Assembly (NCBI RefSeq): GCF_000993825.1
Contig: NZ_CP011114.1
Coordinates: 3,844,001 to 3,908,000, forward strand
Reading direction: 5' to 3'
From: Paenibacillus durus ATCC 35681
Lineage (GTDB): Bacteria; Bacillota; Bacilli; Paenibacillales; Paenibacillaceae
Length of the DNA stretch: 64,000 nucleotides
Below, piece by piece: positions 27,081 to 35,511 of this stretch. Made by a program: the position numbers and the translations under genes. The notes beneath the pieces are model-generated. The model was not told where the DNA came from. It did not search any database and saw only the letters and a list, made by a program, of their open reading frames with translations. Position 1 is the first letter of the stretch; each line of letters opens with the position of its first letter.

Positions 27081-28052
27081 TTAGAACATCTCTTTGCAGC
27101 CTTTGACAATATCCGCCACACTTGGAAGCACCAGCGACTCTAATACCTGGGAGTATGGAACCGGAGAATCCAGCGCGCCGATCCGCACAACAGGAGCGTC
27201 CAGCTCATCGAAGCACTGCTCCGAAATGAGCGCCGACAGCTCGCCGCCATAGCCGCCGCGCTTCACTTCCTCCGTCACGACCAGCGCCCGGTGCGTCTTG
27301 GCGACGGACCCAAAGATCGTCTCTTTATCCAGCGGATAGAGCGACCGGAGGTCTATCACCTCGGCCTCGATGCCGTCTTTGGCGAGCGCGGCCGCCGCCT
27401 TCAGCGCGTCATGAACCTGCTTGCCATAGGTGATGATCGAGACATCGGCGCCTTCCCGCGCAATAGCCGCCGAGCCAAAAGGTACCTTGGTCACCTTATC
27501 CGGCACTTCACTTTTTTGCGAGTACAGCACCTTGCTCTCGATATAGACCACGGGATTGTCGTCGTCGATGGCGGTCAGCATCAGGCCCCACGCATCCGCA
27601 GCATTAGACGGATACACAACCTTGAGCCCGGGCACATGCGTCACCCACGCCTCAAGGGAACCGGAGTGCTGCGCTCCGGCGCTGATGCCGCCGCCTGCGG
27701 GGAGACGCAGCACGAGCGGAACGGAGATTTTGCCGCCGAACATATATCTCATCTTGGCCGCCTGGTTTACCAGCCCATCCATGCCGAAGGTTAGAAAATC
27801 AATGAACATCAGCTCCGCCACCGGCCGGAGTCCCGTTGCCGCAGCACCCACCGAAGCGCCGACAATAATCCCTTCCGAAATCGGTGTGTCGCGCACCCGC
27901 TCTTCGCCGAACTGCTCCCACAGCCCTTTCGTGACGCCGAAGGTGCCGCCGTAAGGGCCGACATCCTCGCCCAGCAGAACGACGTTCTTGTTCTCCAGCA
28001 TTTTCTCCCGCAGGGCTTCGCGGATGCCCTCGCCATAGGTTATTTTTCTCAT
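27081..28052 (-). CDS. acoB: acetoin dehydrogenase E1 beta subunit
   Basis: A 323-residue transketolase-like subunit with GEDVGPYGGTFGVTKGL and a conserved C-terminal transketolase domain (EVIDLRSLYPLDKETI). With AcoA it forms the thiamin-diphosphate E1 that cleaves acetoin to acetaldehyde and an acetyl unit. The ATG overlaps the acoA stop (ATGA), so translation is coupled. On sequence alone a pyruvate dehydrogenase beta subunit would look similar; the acoR context favours acetoin. Confidence 0.93.
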   Translation of the reverse strand: MRKITYGEGIREALREKMLENKNVVLLGEDVGPYGGTFGVTKGLWEQFGEERVRDTPISEGIIVGASVGAAATGLRPVAELMFIDFLTFGMDGLVNQAAKMRYMFGGKISVPLVLRLPAGGGISAGAQHSGSLEAWVTHVPGLKVVYPSNAADAWGLMLTAIDDDNPVVYIESKVLYSQKSEVPDKVTKVPFGSAAIAREGADVSIITYGKQVHDALKAAAALAKDGIEAEVIDLRSLYPLDKETIFGSVAKTHRALVVTEEVKRGGYGGELSALISEQCFDELDAPVVRIGALDSPVPYSQVLESLVLPSVADIVKGCKEMF

Positions 28053-29035
28053 CTGATTCGCGCCTCCTCAATCAAATCGGAGTAAATGTCCTGCACGGAA
28101 GACTCCGGAGCGGGATGGGGGCTAGCATCGGCGAACTCCAGCGCTTCCCGGATTTCTTCATCCACCTCGCTGCGGACCGTCTCAAGCTCCTCCTCCGTCA
28201 GGATACCGCTTCCTAGCAGATGGCTTTCGAATCTTGGAATCGGGTCCTTTTGCAGCCATGCCTCTACTTCCTCCTTAGGCCGGTAAGCGCCCGGATCGCC
28301 TTCAAAATGGCCATGCTGTCTGTACGTTTTAAATTCCAGCAGCGTCGGTCCTTCGCCCGCACGCGCCCGGCTCACCGCTTCGCCCACCTGCTCATAGACC
28401 GTGAGCACATCGTTGCCGTCCGCCGAGAGCGCAGGCATGCCGTACCCGATCGCCCGCTGCGAAATGTCCTTAATATTCTGGTGTCTCGCCTGGCTGACGG
28501 AGATGCCATACAAATTGTTCTCGCAGACGAAAATAACCGGAAGCTTCCACAGACTGGCTAGATTCATCGCCTCGTGGAAGGTGCTTTGATTGGTGGAAGC
28601 GTCTCCAAAAAAGCATACGCTCACCTGGTCGGTGCCTCTGTACTGCGCGCTCCAGGCCGACCCCGTAGCGATCAGATGTCCGGCCCCGACGATGCCGTTA
28701 GCGCCAAGGATGCCCAGTTCCGCGTCGGCAATGTGCATGGACCCTCCTTTTCCTTTACAGTAACCCGTCTCTTTGCCGAACAATTCCGCCATCATGTACT
28801 TCAAATTGCCGCCTTTAGCGACGATATGCCCATGCCCCCGGTGGGTGCTGGTAATATAATCGTCGTCTCTTAAGTTCGCGCAAGCGCCGACCGCAATGGC
28901 CTCTTCACCGATATATAAATGCACAAAGCCCGGAATCTTGCCTTCCGCGAAGAACACCGAGGCCGTCTTTTCAAACTTGCGAATTCTCAGCATTTTCCGG
29001 TACATCTCACTCAACAATTCTTTTGAAATGCTCAA
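28049..29035 (-). CDS. acoA: acetoin dehydrogenase E1 alpha subunit
   Basis: A protein of about 328 residues with the thiamin-diphosphate motif region (GGSMHIADAELGILGANGIVG; FFGDASTNQSTFHEAMN, with GD...N Mg-binding spacing). I chose TTG 29035 because GGGAGGG lies 6-7 nt upstream and the protein then starts SISKELLSEMYRKML, like other E1 alphas. A TTG at 29080 with AGGAGG 5 nt upstream would add 15 residues and cannot be excluded. It is the first gene of the operon, behind a sigma-54 promoter. Confidence 0.92.
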   Translation of the reverse strand: MSISKELLSEMYRKMLRIRKFEKTASVFFAEGKIPGFVHLYIGEEAIAVGACANLRDDDYITSTHRGHGHIVAKGGNLKYMMAELFGKETGYCKGKGGSMHIADAELGILGANGIVGAGHLIATGSAWSAQYRGTDQVSVCFFGDASTNQSTFHEAMNLASLWKLPVIFVCENNLYGISVSQARHQNIKDISQRAIGYGMPALSADGNDVLTVYEQVGEAVSRARAGEGPTLLEFKTYRQHGHFEGDPGAYRPKEEVEAWLQKDPIPRFESHLLGSGILTEEELETVRSEVDEEIREALEFADASPHPAPESSVQDIYSDLIEEARIR

Positions 29036-29124
29036 GTGAATCCCTCCCGTTTCTGAATGTACTGCCATGCTCCCCCCCAATGAAACCTCCTTCTGATTGA
29101 TTTGCCTTTCACTTAAAATATAGT

Positions 29125-29140
29125 TGCAATTTCCGTGCCA
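29125..29140 (-). promoter_or_regulatory. sigma-54 (-24/-12) promoter of acoABCL
   Basis: The minus strand reads TGGCAC-GGAAA-TTGCA, an excellent match to the -24/-12 consensus TGGCACN5TTGCW. It lies 90-105 nt before acoA, with the start expected near 29113, and pairs with the AcoR activator encoded downstream. Confidence 0.9.
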
Positions 29141-29154
29141 ATATTTAGCGCCTG

Positions 29155-29207
29155 TATAAGATGAACTTGAAAAATGACATCAGAGTAAGGAGTAACGGAG
29201 GGGGAAG
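29155..29207 (+). repeat. partial copy of the 258-bp TIR element
   Basis: These 53 bases match, with a few substitutions, the reverse complement of 47140-47191, the right end of the element at 46934-47191. They include most of the terminal repeat (TATAAGATGAACTTGA here) and GACATCAG-GTAAGGAGTAACG. Only one end is present, so it is a solo or decayed copy, and it abuts the acoA regulatory region. Confidence 0.7.
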
Positions 29208-29249
29208 CAACGAAATACCCGAAGCAAGAAGCGAAGTGCGAAAAAGCCC

Positions 29250-29264
29250 TTCCCATAATGGGAA
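29250..29264. promoter_or_regulatory. palindromic site 1 upstream of acoA (possible AcoR enhancer)
   Basis: TTCCC-ATAAT-GGGAA, centre 29257, about 144 bp upstream of the predicted acoA start. This is within the range for sigma-54 enhancers. Confidence 0.5.
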
Positions 29265-29280
29265 AGACTTAGTGAAATTA

Positions 29281-29295
29281 TTCCCATATCGGGAA
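29281..29295. promoter_or_regulatory. palindromic site 2 upstream of acoA
   Basis: TTCCC-ATATC-GGGAA, centre 29288, exactly 31 bp (three helical turns) from site 1. Confidence 0.5.
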
Positions 29296-29314
29296 GAGGC
29301 GGGAAAGATGGGAA

Positions 29315-29977
29315 TCAGGAAGCGCCGCGGATGAATTGGAGAACCTCATCCATGACCTTGTCCTTCTCCTCGCAGTAGCACAGCATATGGCCGCTGCGTT
29401 CGACCAGCAGAACTTCCTTGACGGGAGAAGCGATATGCCGCTCCAAATAGGCCGCACTCTTGGTTTTGACGAGATGGTCTCTCGTTCCCTGCACAATGAG
29501 CGTCGGCGCCTCGATCTGCGGGAACAGGTCAAAGCTCTCCCGGACAATATGGTTAAATTCGCGGTTGGCATGAATCGGCGTCGAGCCGAACTTGCTCACA
29601 TAATTCTTCAGCATCGAAAGGCTTCCTAGCGTCTTTACAATCTCGCCCGGATTCAGCGGGAAGACCGGCGCGGCGAGCAGGGTCAGCGATTGGACGAGGC
29701 TTTTGTAGCGGACGGCCAGACGGGAAGCGATTAACGCCCCCATCGAAAAGCCGATGATATGCACGCCCTCCCCGCTCTCCGCAAACTGCTCCAGCTCGCC
29801 CCCGGCCTGATGGTACCAATCCTCTCGGGTGGCCCGCCGCATATCGGCCCTTCGGCCGGTGTGCCCTTTTAGCGTGAACGTTCGGGTTAGATATTGATGC
29901 TGGTTCAAATATTCCGACAGAGGCTCGATTTCAAAAATACCCCCGGTAAATCCGTGGATAAACAGACAGCGTTCCAT
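29315..29977 (-). CDS. alpha/beta hydrolase (carboxylesterase type)
   Basis: A 220-residue hydrolase of the Est30-like carboxylesterase group. It has the oxyanion region FIHGFTGG, the nucleophile elbow GFSMGA, the catalytic Asp region GTRDHLV and the His in RSGHML. It is cytoplasmic, with no signal peptide. ATG 29977 was chosen because AAGAGGA lies 6-7 nt upstream; an ATG two codons upstream is nearer to that site. Two TTCCC-N5-GGGAA palindromes like those before acoA lie 107-152 nt upstream. A TATAAT (30026-30021) and a loose GG-N10-GC sigma-54-like core (30048-30035) are both possible promoters. Confidence 0.88.
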   Translation of the reverse strand: MERCLFIHGFTGGIFEIEPLSEYLNQHQYLTRTFTLKGHTGRRADMRRATREDWYHQAGGELEQFAESGEGVHIIGFSMGALIASRLAVRYKSLVQSLTLLAAPVFPLNPGEIVKTLGSLSMLKNYVSKFGSTPIHANREFNHIVRESFDLFPQIEAPTLIVQGTRDHLVKTKSAAYLERHIASPVKEVLLVERSGHMLCYCEEKDKVMDEVLQFIRGAS

Positions 29978-30083
29978 GATCATTCCTCTTTTCGCGGCGG
30001 TTCGGTGGTGCAATGCCTTCATTATACGCCTGCGGCGGAGGGGATACCAAATCTCTGAAACATAAAGCTGCGGCAAAAAACCT

Positions 30084-30098
30084 TTCCCATTCCGGGAA
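30084..30098. promoter_or_regulatory. palindromic site 1 upstream of the esterase gene
   Basis: TTCCC-ATTCC-GGGAA, centre 30091, the same motif as upstream of acoA. Confidence 0.5.
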
Positions 30099-30114
30099 AG
30101 GCCAATAAGGACGC

Positions 30115-30129
30115 TCCCCATTTCGGGAA
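30115..30129. promoter_or_regulatory. palindromic site 2 upstream of the esterase gene
   Basis: TCCCC-ATTTC-GGGAA (one mismatch), centre 30122, again 31 bp from its partner. Confidence 0.45.
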
Positions 30130-30175
30130 GGACAGGGAAAAATAGTCTCTCTTTTCCTGCCTTTGCATCATATCG

Positions 30176-30384
30176 CTACACTTTCAGCCGCTGCAGCCTG
30201 AGCGCGTTCAGCACGACGGAAATGGAGCTGAATGCCATCGCCGCCCCGGCAATCCATGGAGCGATGAGGCCTGCTGCGGCAACCGGTATGCCGAGCGTAT
30301 TGTATCCAAGCGCCCAGAACAGGTTTTGCCGAATATTAAGCATCGTTTTGCGGCTCATAAATATAGCGTCGGGAATACTGGTGA
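30176..30384 (-). pseudogene. copA: 3' remnant of copper-translocating P-type ATPase copA
   Basis: About 68 codons reading [18 protein letters not shown], then [17 protein letters not shown] and ending LRLQRLKV. This is the last membrane-helix pair of a CopA copper exporter (the region just after the GD-x-x-SI hinge). It follows directly after the right end of the TnpB element. There is no start codon or upstream domain, so it cannot function by itself. Confidence 0.9.
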
Positions 30385-30386
30385 AC

Positions 30387-30560
30387 TCTCCCCCACTTAG
30401 CTTACACAAGAAGTGGGGGCTTCTGTTGGCATCGATACAGGGTTGCACACGCTGTGAGCTTCATAATTGAAGGCTCAACGCCTGTTGCACCCTAATGAGG
30501 GAAGCCAACGTCCAATACGTTCGTTTTGCCAATGAAGGGTCTTTTGCCTCCAAGGACAAC
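30387..30560 (-). ncRNA. predicted omega/reRNA scaffold at the TnpB element right end
   Basis: By analogy with characterised TnpB systems, the guide RNA comprises the 3' end of tnpB plus the right end. Here the right end folds into CCCCCACTT / AAGTGGGGG with an 11- to 12-nt loop, followed by GAGAGTTCAC at the junction. The 5' limit is a guess. The guide would be the first 16-20 bases of the copA remnant. Confidence 0.4.
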
Positions 30561-31813
30561 CACATCTTTTCAGATGTGGCTTTGTGTATATTGCGCAGCA
30601 CGTATCGTGCGCCGATGTTATATGAGGCATTAAGGTCCGCGTGATACGTTTTGCCTGTTTGGAATACAGCAACATCCCGCTTCGTGTTGCGTTGTACAAA
30701 TCCACTGCCGTCAAAAGCAAGTGCGCTGGTATTTGCAGGGTTGACCATGGAAACCCGCATCCCCAGGAAATGCGCCATTTCGATCACTTTCGTCTGGATG
30801 CGCCGTTTGGCCCAAAACTGGAGTTTGGCACGAAGCCGCTTGGCTCCCCATGTTCCTTTAGGCAGACGCATCTTGCCTAAATACTCCATGACAATAACAT
30901 CTGCGCGGTGCTTTTGGGCAAAGGCGAGGATTTGATGTGCGGTATCGTGGACGATATGCGTCTGTAAGCCGTTCATCCGCCGCCAGAAATTCGGTTTTAC
31001 GCCTATACCGGATTGACGCTGGGCTTGTTTCAGTTTGCCTGTGATTTGACGCATCCGATCTTTTTCTTTGGCTTGGTTGATAAAGGTCCTCGCCAAGACA
31101 GTGCCGCTTGCGTCCATCACGGAACAGACTGCGGAATTCGTTAATCCCAAATCCACGGCACACATCCGCTGCTTGGAATGTTCCGCCTGAGTTAACTTCA
31201 CTTCCCCCTCATAGGCGATATGAAGGGAATAGCGATTTCCTTTCCGAACCAATGTTGGGTTGCATTCTTTCATGCTCCACACGTTGCGTTTGAATAGGTC
31301 CTGCCCCTTAAAGGTAATAGGGAGCCAGACCCAATCGCCTTGATGAAATACCTTGATGTTGGCTGCCCTATCGGAGGTTCGTATGAACATATTGCCTTTG
31401 TAGAAGCAAGGGAACGCCTGAGGCTGATCTTGGAGTGTCGGTGGTTTCTTCGAAAAGCGTTTCCCTTCTTGCTGGGCGTGTTGCCGCTCGGCTTGCCAAA
31501 GCTCAAAACGGGAATGATGACTTTTCACAATGCCAAACGCTTCGGCAATGGCGCTTCTGCGGAAGTACGAAGGAAACTTATAAAAGCGTTGATCGAATTC
31601 GGTGTAGGGCGGATTCGGATTATGCTTGGTACGGTGAGTCAGCCGTTCTACCGCCGTCACCACCGCTTGGGTGGATAACGGTGCCAAGGCGATAAACTGC
31701 TCTTGAATTACCGTAATTAAGAAGGACAGTGCTTCTTGATACACATGGAGAGTCGCATCCAGCATGCGGTGGTGAGACGTAATCGGATGTTTGAGTGTTT
31801 TGACCACCTTCAT
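30461..31813 (-). CDS. tnpB: TnpB, RNA-guided nuclease/transposase-associated protein
   Basis: A 450-residue OrfB/TnpB protein. The RuvC-type catalytic residues are all present: Asp221 in CAVDLGLTNSAV, Glu310 in VIVMEYLG and Asp393 in YHADLNASYNIGAR. Between Glu310 and Asp393 there is no cysteine, so the usual zinc ribbon is missing (VNPANTSALAFDGSG and AVFQTGKTYHAD occupy its place). GGAGG lies 8 nt before ATG 31813. Known TnpBs cut DNA under an RNA guide and promote element retention. The coding frame is intact. Confidence 0.92.
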   Translation of the reverse strand: MKVVKTLKHPITSHHRMLDATLHVYQEALSFLITVIQEQFIALAPLSTQAVVTAVERLTHRTKHNPNPPYTEFDQRFYKFPSYFRRSAIAEAFGIVKSHHSRFELWQAERQHAQQEGKRFSKKPPTLQDQPQAFPCFYKGNMFIRTSDRAANIKVFHQGDWVWLPITFKGQDLFKRNVWSMKECNPTLVRKGNRYSLHIAYEGEVKLTQAEHSKQRMCAVDLGLTNSAVCSVMDASGTVLARTFINQAKEKDRMRQITGKLKQAQRQSGIGVKPNFWRRMNGLQTHIVHDTAHQILAFAQKHRADVIVMEYLGKMRLPKGTWGAKRLRAKLQFWAKRRIQTKVIEMAHFLGMRVSMVNPANTSALAFDGSGFVQRNTKRDVAVFQTGKTYHADLNASYNIGARYVLRNIHKATSEKMWLSLEAKDPSLAKRTYWTLASLIRVQQALSLQL

Positions 31814-31940
31814 GAGATACGCCTCCATCGCATGTTTGATGGATCTAGCATAACACAAGAACGTATGTTTGGTAAAGCAGACGTGTCTAACCCCCGCCTT
31901 CGCTGTTGGCTTAGAGTTGGGGGACTGCGACACTAAATCT

Positions 31941-32735
31941 GTTCAAGGAATGATGAACGGGCTGTCCAATCGATTGCAAAGTCAAATACAGACTGTAAAA
32001 ATAAGCGGCTGACGTGCCGAGAGCAATCAGAACGTCCATATTCGCGCTTTTGTTTCGAAGCGCTTTATAGGCATGCACATAAAACTTGCCGCCGATGATA
32101 AATTGAACCGGTGTTGCAAGCGCCAGCTGAAACCACGGGTTCATAAATATGGCCGGACTCCAAATCCATGACGTAAAGGAGAAGTACCCGACCATGGACC
32201 AAAATAGAGGAAAACTGAGCAGTGCCGCGCATATCAATTTGATTTTGTCCGTGCGAATCTGCTGATCGCGATCTTCCCCGGCACTTTCTTTCTCATCTAC
32301 CAGTGCAGCCGTGAACCCGAGCTGATTGACCTTTTTGATGAGGTCTGAGACGCCGATCTGTGCCCCCGAATACTCAATATGCGCTGTTTCGAGCGTTAGA
32401 TTGACGCTTGCGGACGAAACCCCCGAAAGCTTGTTCAACCCTTTTTCGATTCGTGCAGCACAAGCTGCGCAGGTCATCCCGCCAATTTGAAAGTCCACGG
32501 TATCTCTCACGGTTCCAAAGCCGAGGCTTTCGATTTTCTTCTCGATTTGGGAACCGTTAACTTGACCCGGATCATAGGAGACGGTCGCCTGCTCCAAAGT
32601 AAAATTGACCGAGGCTTGCCGTACACCGTCCATTTTGTTTAATCCTTTTTCAATCCGTGCAGCGCAGGCAGCGCATGACATTCCCGTTATTCTTAACGTA
32701 TCTAGCTGTTCGGCAGGTTTAACCAGCTGGTGCAA
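31941..32735 (-). pseudogene. copA: 5' remnant of copper-translocating P-type ATPase copA
   Basis: About 264 codons from TTG 32735 (GAGGTG 7 nt upstream). There are two heavy-metal-binding domains with GMSCAACAARIEKG and GMTCAACAARIEKG (CxxC each), then the first membrane helices (KIKLICAALLSFPLFWSMVGY; FYVHAYKALRNKSANMDVLIALGTSAAYFYSLY). The frame ends at HHSL, where the TnpB element begins. The actuator domain, the CPC helix, the DKTGT phosphorylation site and the ATP-binding domain are absent from the window. Confidence 0.92.
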
Positions 32736-32770
32736 TTTCGATCACCTCATTCTGTCTTCATATCGCCGAG

Positions 32771-34147
32771 TTAATTTTTGCCGATCAGTTCCTTGATTTC
32801 AGCGGCATACTTGTCATCCATTTCCCTAAGGAACGATACAATATCCTTATCGGAGGTCATGAAATCGCTAGTGCTGTTGTCAATAAAGTCCGGTCCGCTG
32901 TAGATAATATTAGGTCCGTACACGGAATATTCGGGCAACTTGGCCGTCACTTGCGTAAACGGAGCGGTCAGATTGAACGTTTTTCCGGTTTTCTCCAGTT
33001 GAGATGCGCCGAATTGGGAAATGGTTTCCTGATTTTTCGTCACCGGCACGAACCCGTCGCGGGAGCGAACCAATTGCCCTTCTTCCGAAGCGAGGTAAGC
33101 CACTACCGCCCATGCTGCGTCTTTATGTTTACTGTACTTGCTGATGTTGAGCGCCTGCGGCGGAGCTGTCGGAGCGACGTTCGGATGGTCGGCCCATACC
33201 GGAACGGTTACCAGATCGAAGTTCAGTCCTTCCACATTCGTGTAAGGTTCAATGAGTTCAATCGGCATAATGGTCATCGCGATATTTTATTCGGTATCGA
33301 AGCTGTATTCCGTATCGCTCGTATCAATCATGCCCGGAATGTGCTTATACTTGTCCATCATCTCGAAGTATTGCCTGAACGCCGGCTCTTTCGAGAACAG
33401 CACTTCGCCCGTCTTAGGATCGGTGCCGCTAACGCCAAACTGGGTGAACATGAATGAATAGAACGGAATAGTCAGTCCTTTATATTTCACTCCGTCCCGC
33501 TCGCCGGTCACTTTCTGAGCCAGTTCCAGCGTCTGGTCGATCGTCATGCCGTCTTTCGGATATTCGGCGCCAAACTTATCGAAGATGCTTTTATTGTAAA
33601 AGAGGCCGTACCTTTTTTCCGAGATCGGCAGGCCGTACAGTTGATTCTTCCCTTCCGGATCGCGGGAACGAAGATTATCGATAATGCCATCGCGGTAGAT
33701 GGACAAGTCGTATTTGCTGGCGGCAATTTTGTCATCTATCGGCTCGGTCATATCAAAGTTTTTGGCCAGTTGATAATCCTGAGCGACAAATAGGTCAAGG
33801 GATTCGCCCTTGGCAAACAATTCTTCCAAATTCTTGGAGTTATAGCGCTGCTTCGTTTGTTCGACTTTAATATTCGGGAATTTGTCTTCGATGCTTTTGC
33901 GGATCAATTCCCACCATTCGGGAGCTGCCCCGTACATGATTTTAAGCGTAACCGGTTCGCCCGTATAAGTGATCGGGTCCGCAGCGGCAGTATCCGCCGC
34001 CGGAGTAGTTTGCGCTTGCGGGCTGGCTGTCGGATTCGTATCCGAAGCTGTGTTCGCAGCCCTGTTCGAGCCGCTCGAGGAGCAGGCGGACAATAATACC
34101 ATCAATAAAACTAACACTGGAATAACGCCTTTATTTATCTTGTTCAT
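32771..34147 (-). pseudogene. sugar ABC transporter substrate-binding lipoprotein with internal stop
   Basis: A 458-codon frame interrupted by one in-frame TAA at 33289-33287 (context FDTE-stop-NIAMTIMP). The N-terminus is a lipoprotein signal (VLVLLMVLLSACSSS); the rest is a family-1 extracellular solute-binding fold (LKIMYGAAPEWWELIRKSIEDKF; GLPISEKRYGLFYNKSIFDKFG; AAWAVVAYLASEEGQ). Frame and codon use are continuous on both sides, so the stop is a recent point change or a sequence error. GGGAGG lies 7 nt before ATG 34147. It should serve the permease pair just upstream. Confidence 0.88.
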
Positions 34148-34183
34148 TTCCAATCCTCCCGTTAAGTTGCACTTGAAAGCGAA

Positions 34184-34384
34184 TTAAACGACGTCAAAAC
34201 CTTTGTCTTCGATAGCTGCCTTCAGCGCATCGACCGTTACTTTTCCTTCTTCGTACGAAATCGTAACGGATTTGGCAGCCAGATCTACTTTTCCTTCTGC
34301 GCCCAGATCTTTAATCGCGCCTTCCACTTTGCTTGCGCATCCCCCGCAGGACATTCCTTCAACATTTAGCGTAATCGTTGGCAT
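34184..34384 (-). CDS. copZ: copper chaperone CopZ
   Basis: A 66-residue heavy-metal-associated domain, MPTITLNVEGMSCGGCASK, with the copper-binding CxxC. It carries Cu(I) to a CopA ATPase in the cytoplasm. AAAAGGGG lies upstream; ATG 34390 (two extra residues) is equally possible. It is separated from the copA remnant by the sugar-binding-protein gene, which is abnormal because copZ normally abuts copA. A perfect palindrome AGTATGCATACT (34413-34424) lies 29 nt upstream and may be an operator; the 120-nt gap to the permease gene otherwise holds nothing I recognise. Confidence 0.92.
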   Translation of the reverse strand: MPTITLNVEGMSCGGCASKVEGAIKDLGAEGKVDLAAKSVTISYEEGKVTVDALKAAIEDKGFDVV

Positions 34385-34504
34385 AATCATCGAACCCCTT
34401 TTCACAAGTTAAAGTATGCATACTCTTTTATCCCATTCAGTCATTTGTTTGGCCGCCGCTACATTGTACTCACCCCTTTCATCAATCTTCCGGCGCTCCT
34501 CACG

Positions 34505-35491
34505 TTAATCAATAAAGCCTGACCGCTCGACGCTCTTCACGAAATACCGCTGCGCCAGGAAAAAAATAATAAGCGGCGGCAGGATAACCAGGAAACTCGC
34601 GGCCATCTTGATCCCCTCCATGAGCAGAAGCAGCATTTCCTCGCTGTCCAGTATCGTTTTCAAGTCTTCATCCATCCTCGCCATCTGCAGGGCCAGCGGA
34701 ACGTTGTCCGTGACCGACAAAAAGATGTTCGGATAATACGTGTCATTCCACGTCCAGATGAACGAGAAGATGGAAACGACGAAGATGGACGGTTTCGCGA
34801 GCGGGAACATAATTTTCCAATAAAACTTGAACGCCCCCGCACCGTCGATTTTGGCCGCCTCCTCCATTTCCACCGGTTGGGTCATATAGAATTGCCGGAA
34901 AATAATGACGAACAGCGACCCTTTAATGCCGAAACCGAACACCGAAGGAAGGATGAGCGAAATGAGATGATTTTGTAATCCAAGCTTCGTGTACATGATA
35001 ATGAGCGGCAATACGGTCACTTGCGGCGGAATGATGAAGGCCAGCACGAGCATGACCAGCAGGACGCTTTTTCCGGGAAAATTCATTCTCGCTAGAGAGT
35101 AGCCCATCATGCCGCATGTAATGACATGAAACAGCGCCACGACTGCGGACACCGTAATGCTGATCAGAACGGACTTGCCGTACATAAGCGATTGCGCGGC
35201 ATCGGCCAGGTGTCCCCAATAGATTTCGCGCGGAATCCACTCCACCGCCGGGTCCAGCATGTCATCCTTGCTCATGACCATCTTGACCAGCATTTTCAGA
35301 ATCGGGTTCAGGTAAATATAGGCCGTTATGACGAGCACCCAATAAATGAGCAGCTTAAACAGCAGCCCCCGGTTAATTTCCCGTCCGAAAAAGAGGTAGC
35401 GGATATCGGTCACCTTCAAACGGGACAATCGGTCCCAAATTCGGCCGCCCTTGCTGCGTTTATTCAGCCAAAGCTTGCTTTCCGTACGCAT
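34505..35491 (-). CDS. carbohydrate ABC transporter permease (MalG type)
   Basis: A 328-residue inner-membrane component with six helices and the ATPase-contacting EAA loop EEAAKIDGAGAFKFYWKIMFPLA. The N-terminal 45 residues are basic and cytoplasmic. ATG 35491 follows GGAGG by 7 nt. It lies 20 nt downstream of its partner permease. The C-terminal residues VKSVERSGFID are unusual for MalG types, which often end KG or VK. Confidence 0.9.
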   Translation of the reverse strand: MRTESKLWLNKRSKGGRIWDRLSRLKVTDIRYLFFGREINRGLLFKLLIYWVLVITAYIYLNPILKMLVKMVMSKDDMLDPAVEWIPREIYWGHLADAAQSLMYGKSVLISITVSAVVALFHVITCGMMGYSLARMNFPGKSVLLVMLVLAFIIPPQVTVLPLIIMYTKLGLQNHLISLILPSVFGFGIKGSLFVIIFRQFYMTQPVEMEEAAKIDGAGAFKFYWKIMFPLAKPSIFVVSIFSFIWTWNDTYYPNIFLSVTDNVPLALQMARMDEDLKTILDSEEMLLLLMEGIKMAASFLVILPPLIIFFLAQRYFVKSVERSGFID

Positions 35492-35511
35492 AAATCCACC
35501 TCCCAATCCGC

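Larger units (their letters stand above)
30385..31940 (-). mobile_element. TnpB-only IS200/IS605-family (IS1341-type) element inside copA
   Basis: The element carries a single tnpB gene and no Y1 transposase (tnpA). The boundaries are inferred from where the CopA reading frame is lost: about 31940 on the left and 30385 on the right. The right end has a 9-bp hairpin (30390-30419) before the host junction. No terminal inverted repeats are expected for this family. The edges may be off by about 10 bp. Confidence 0.8.
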
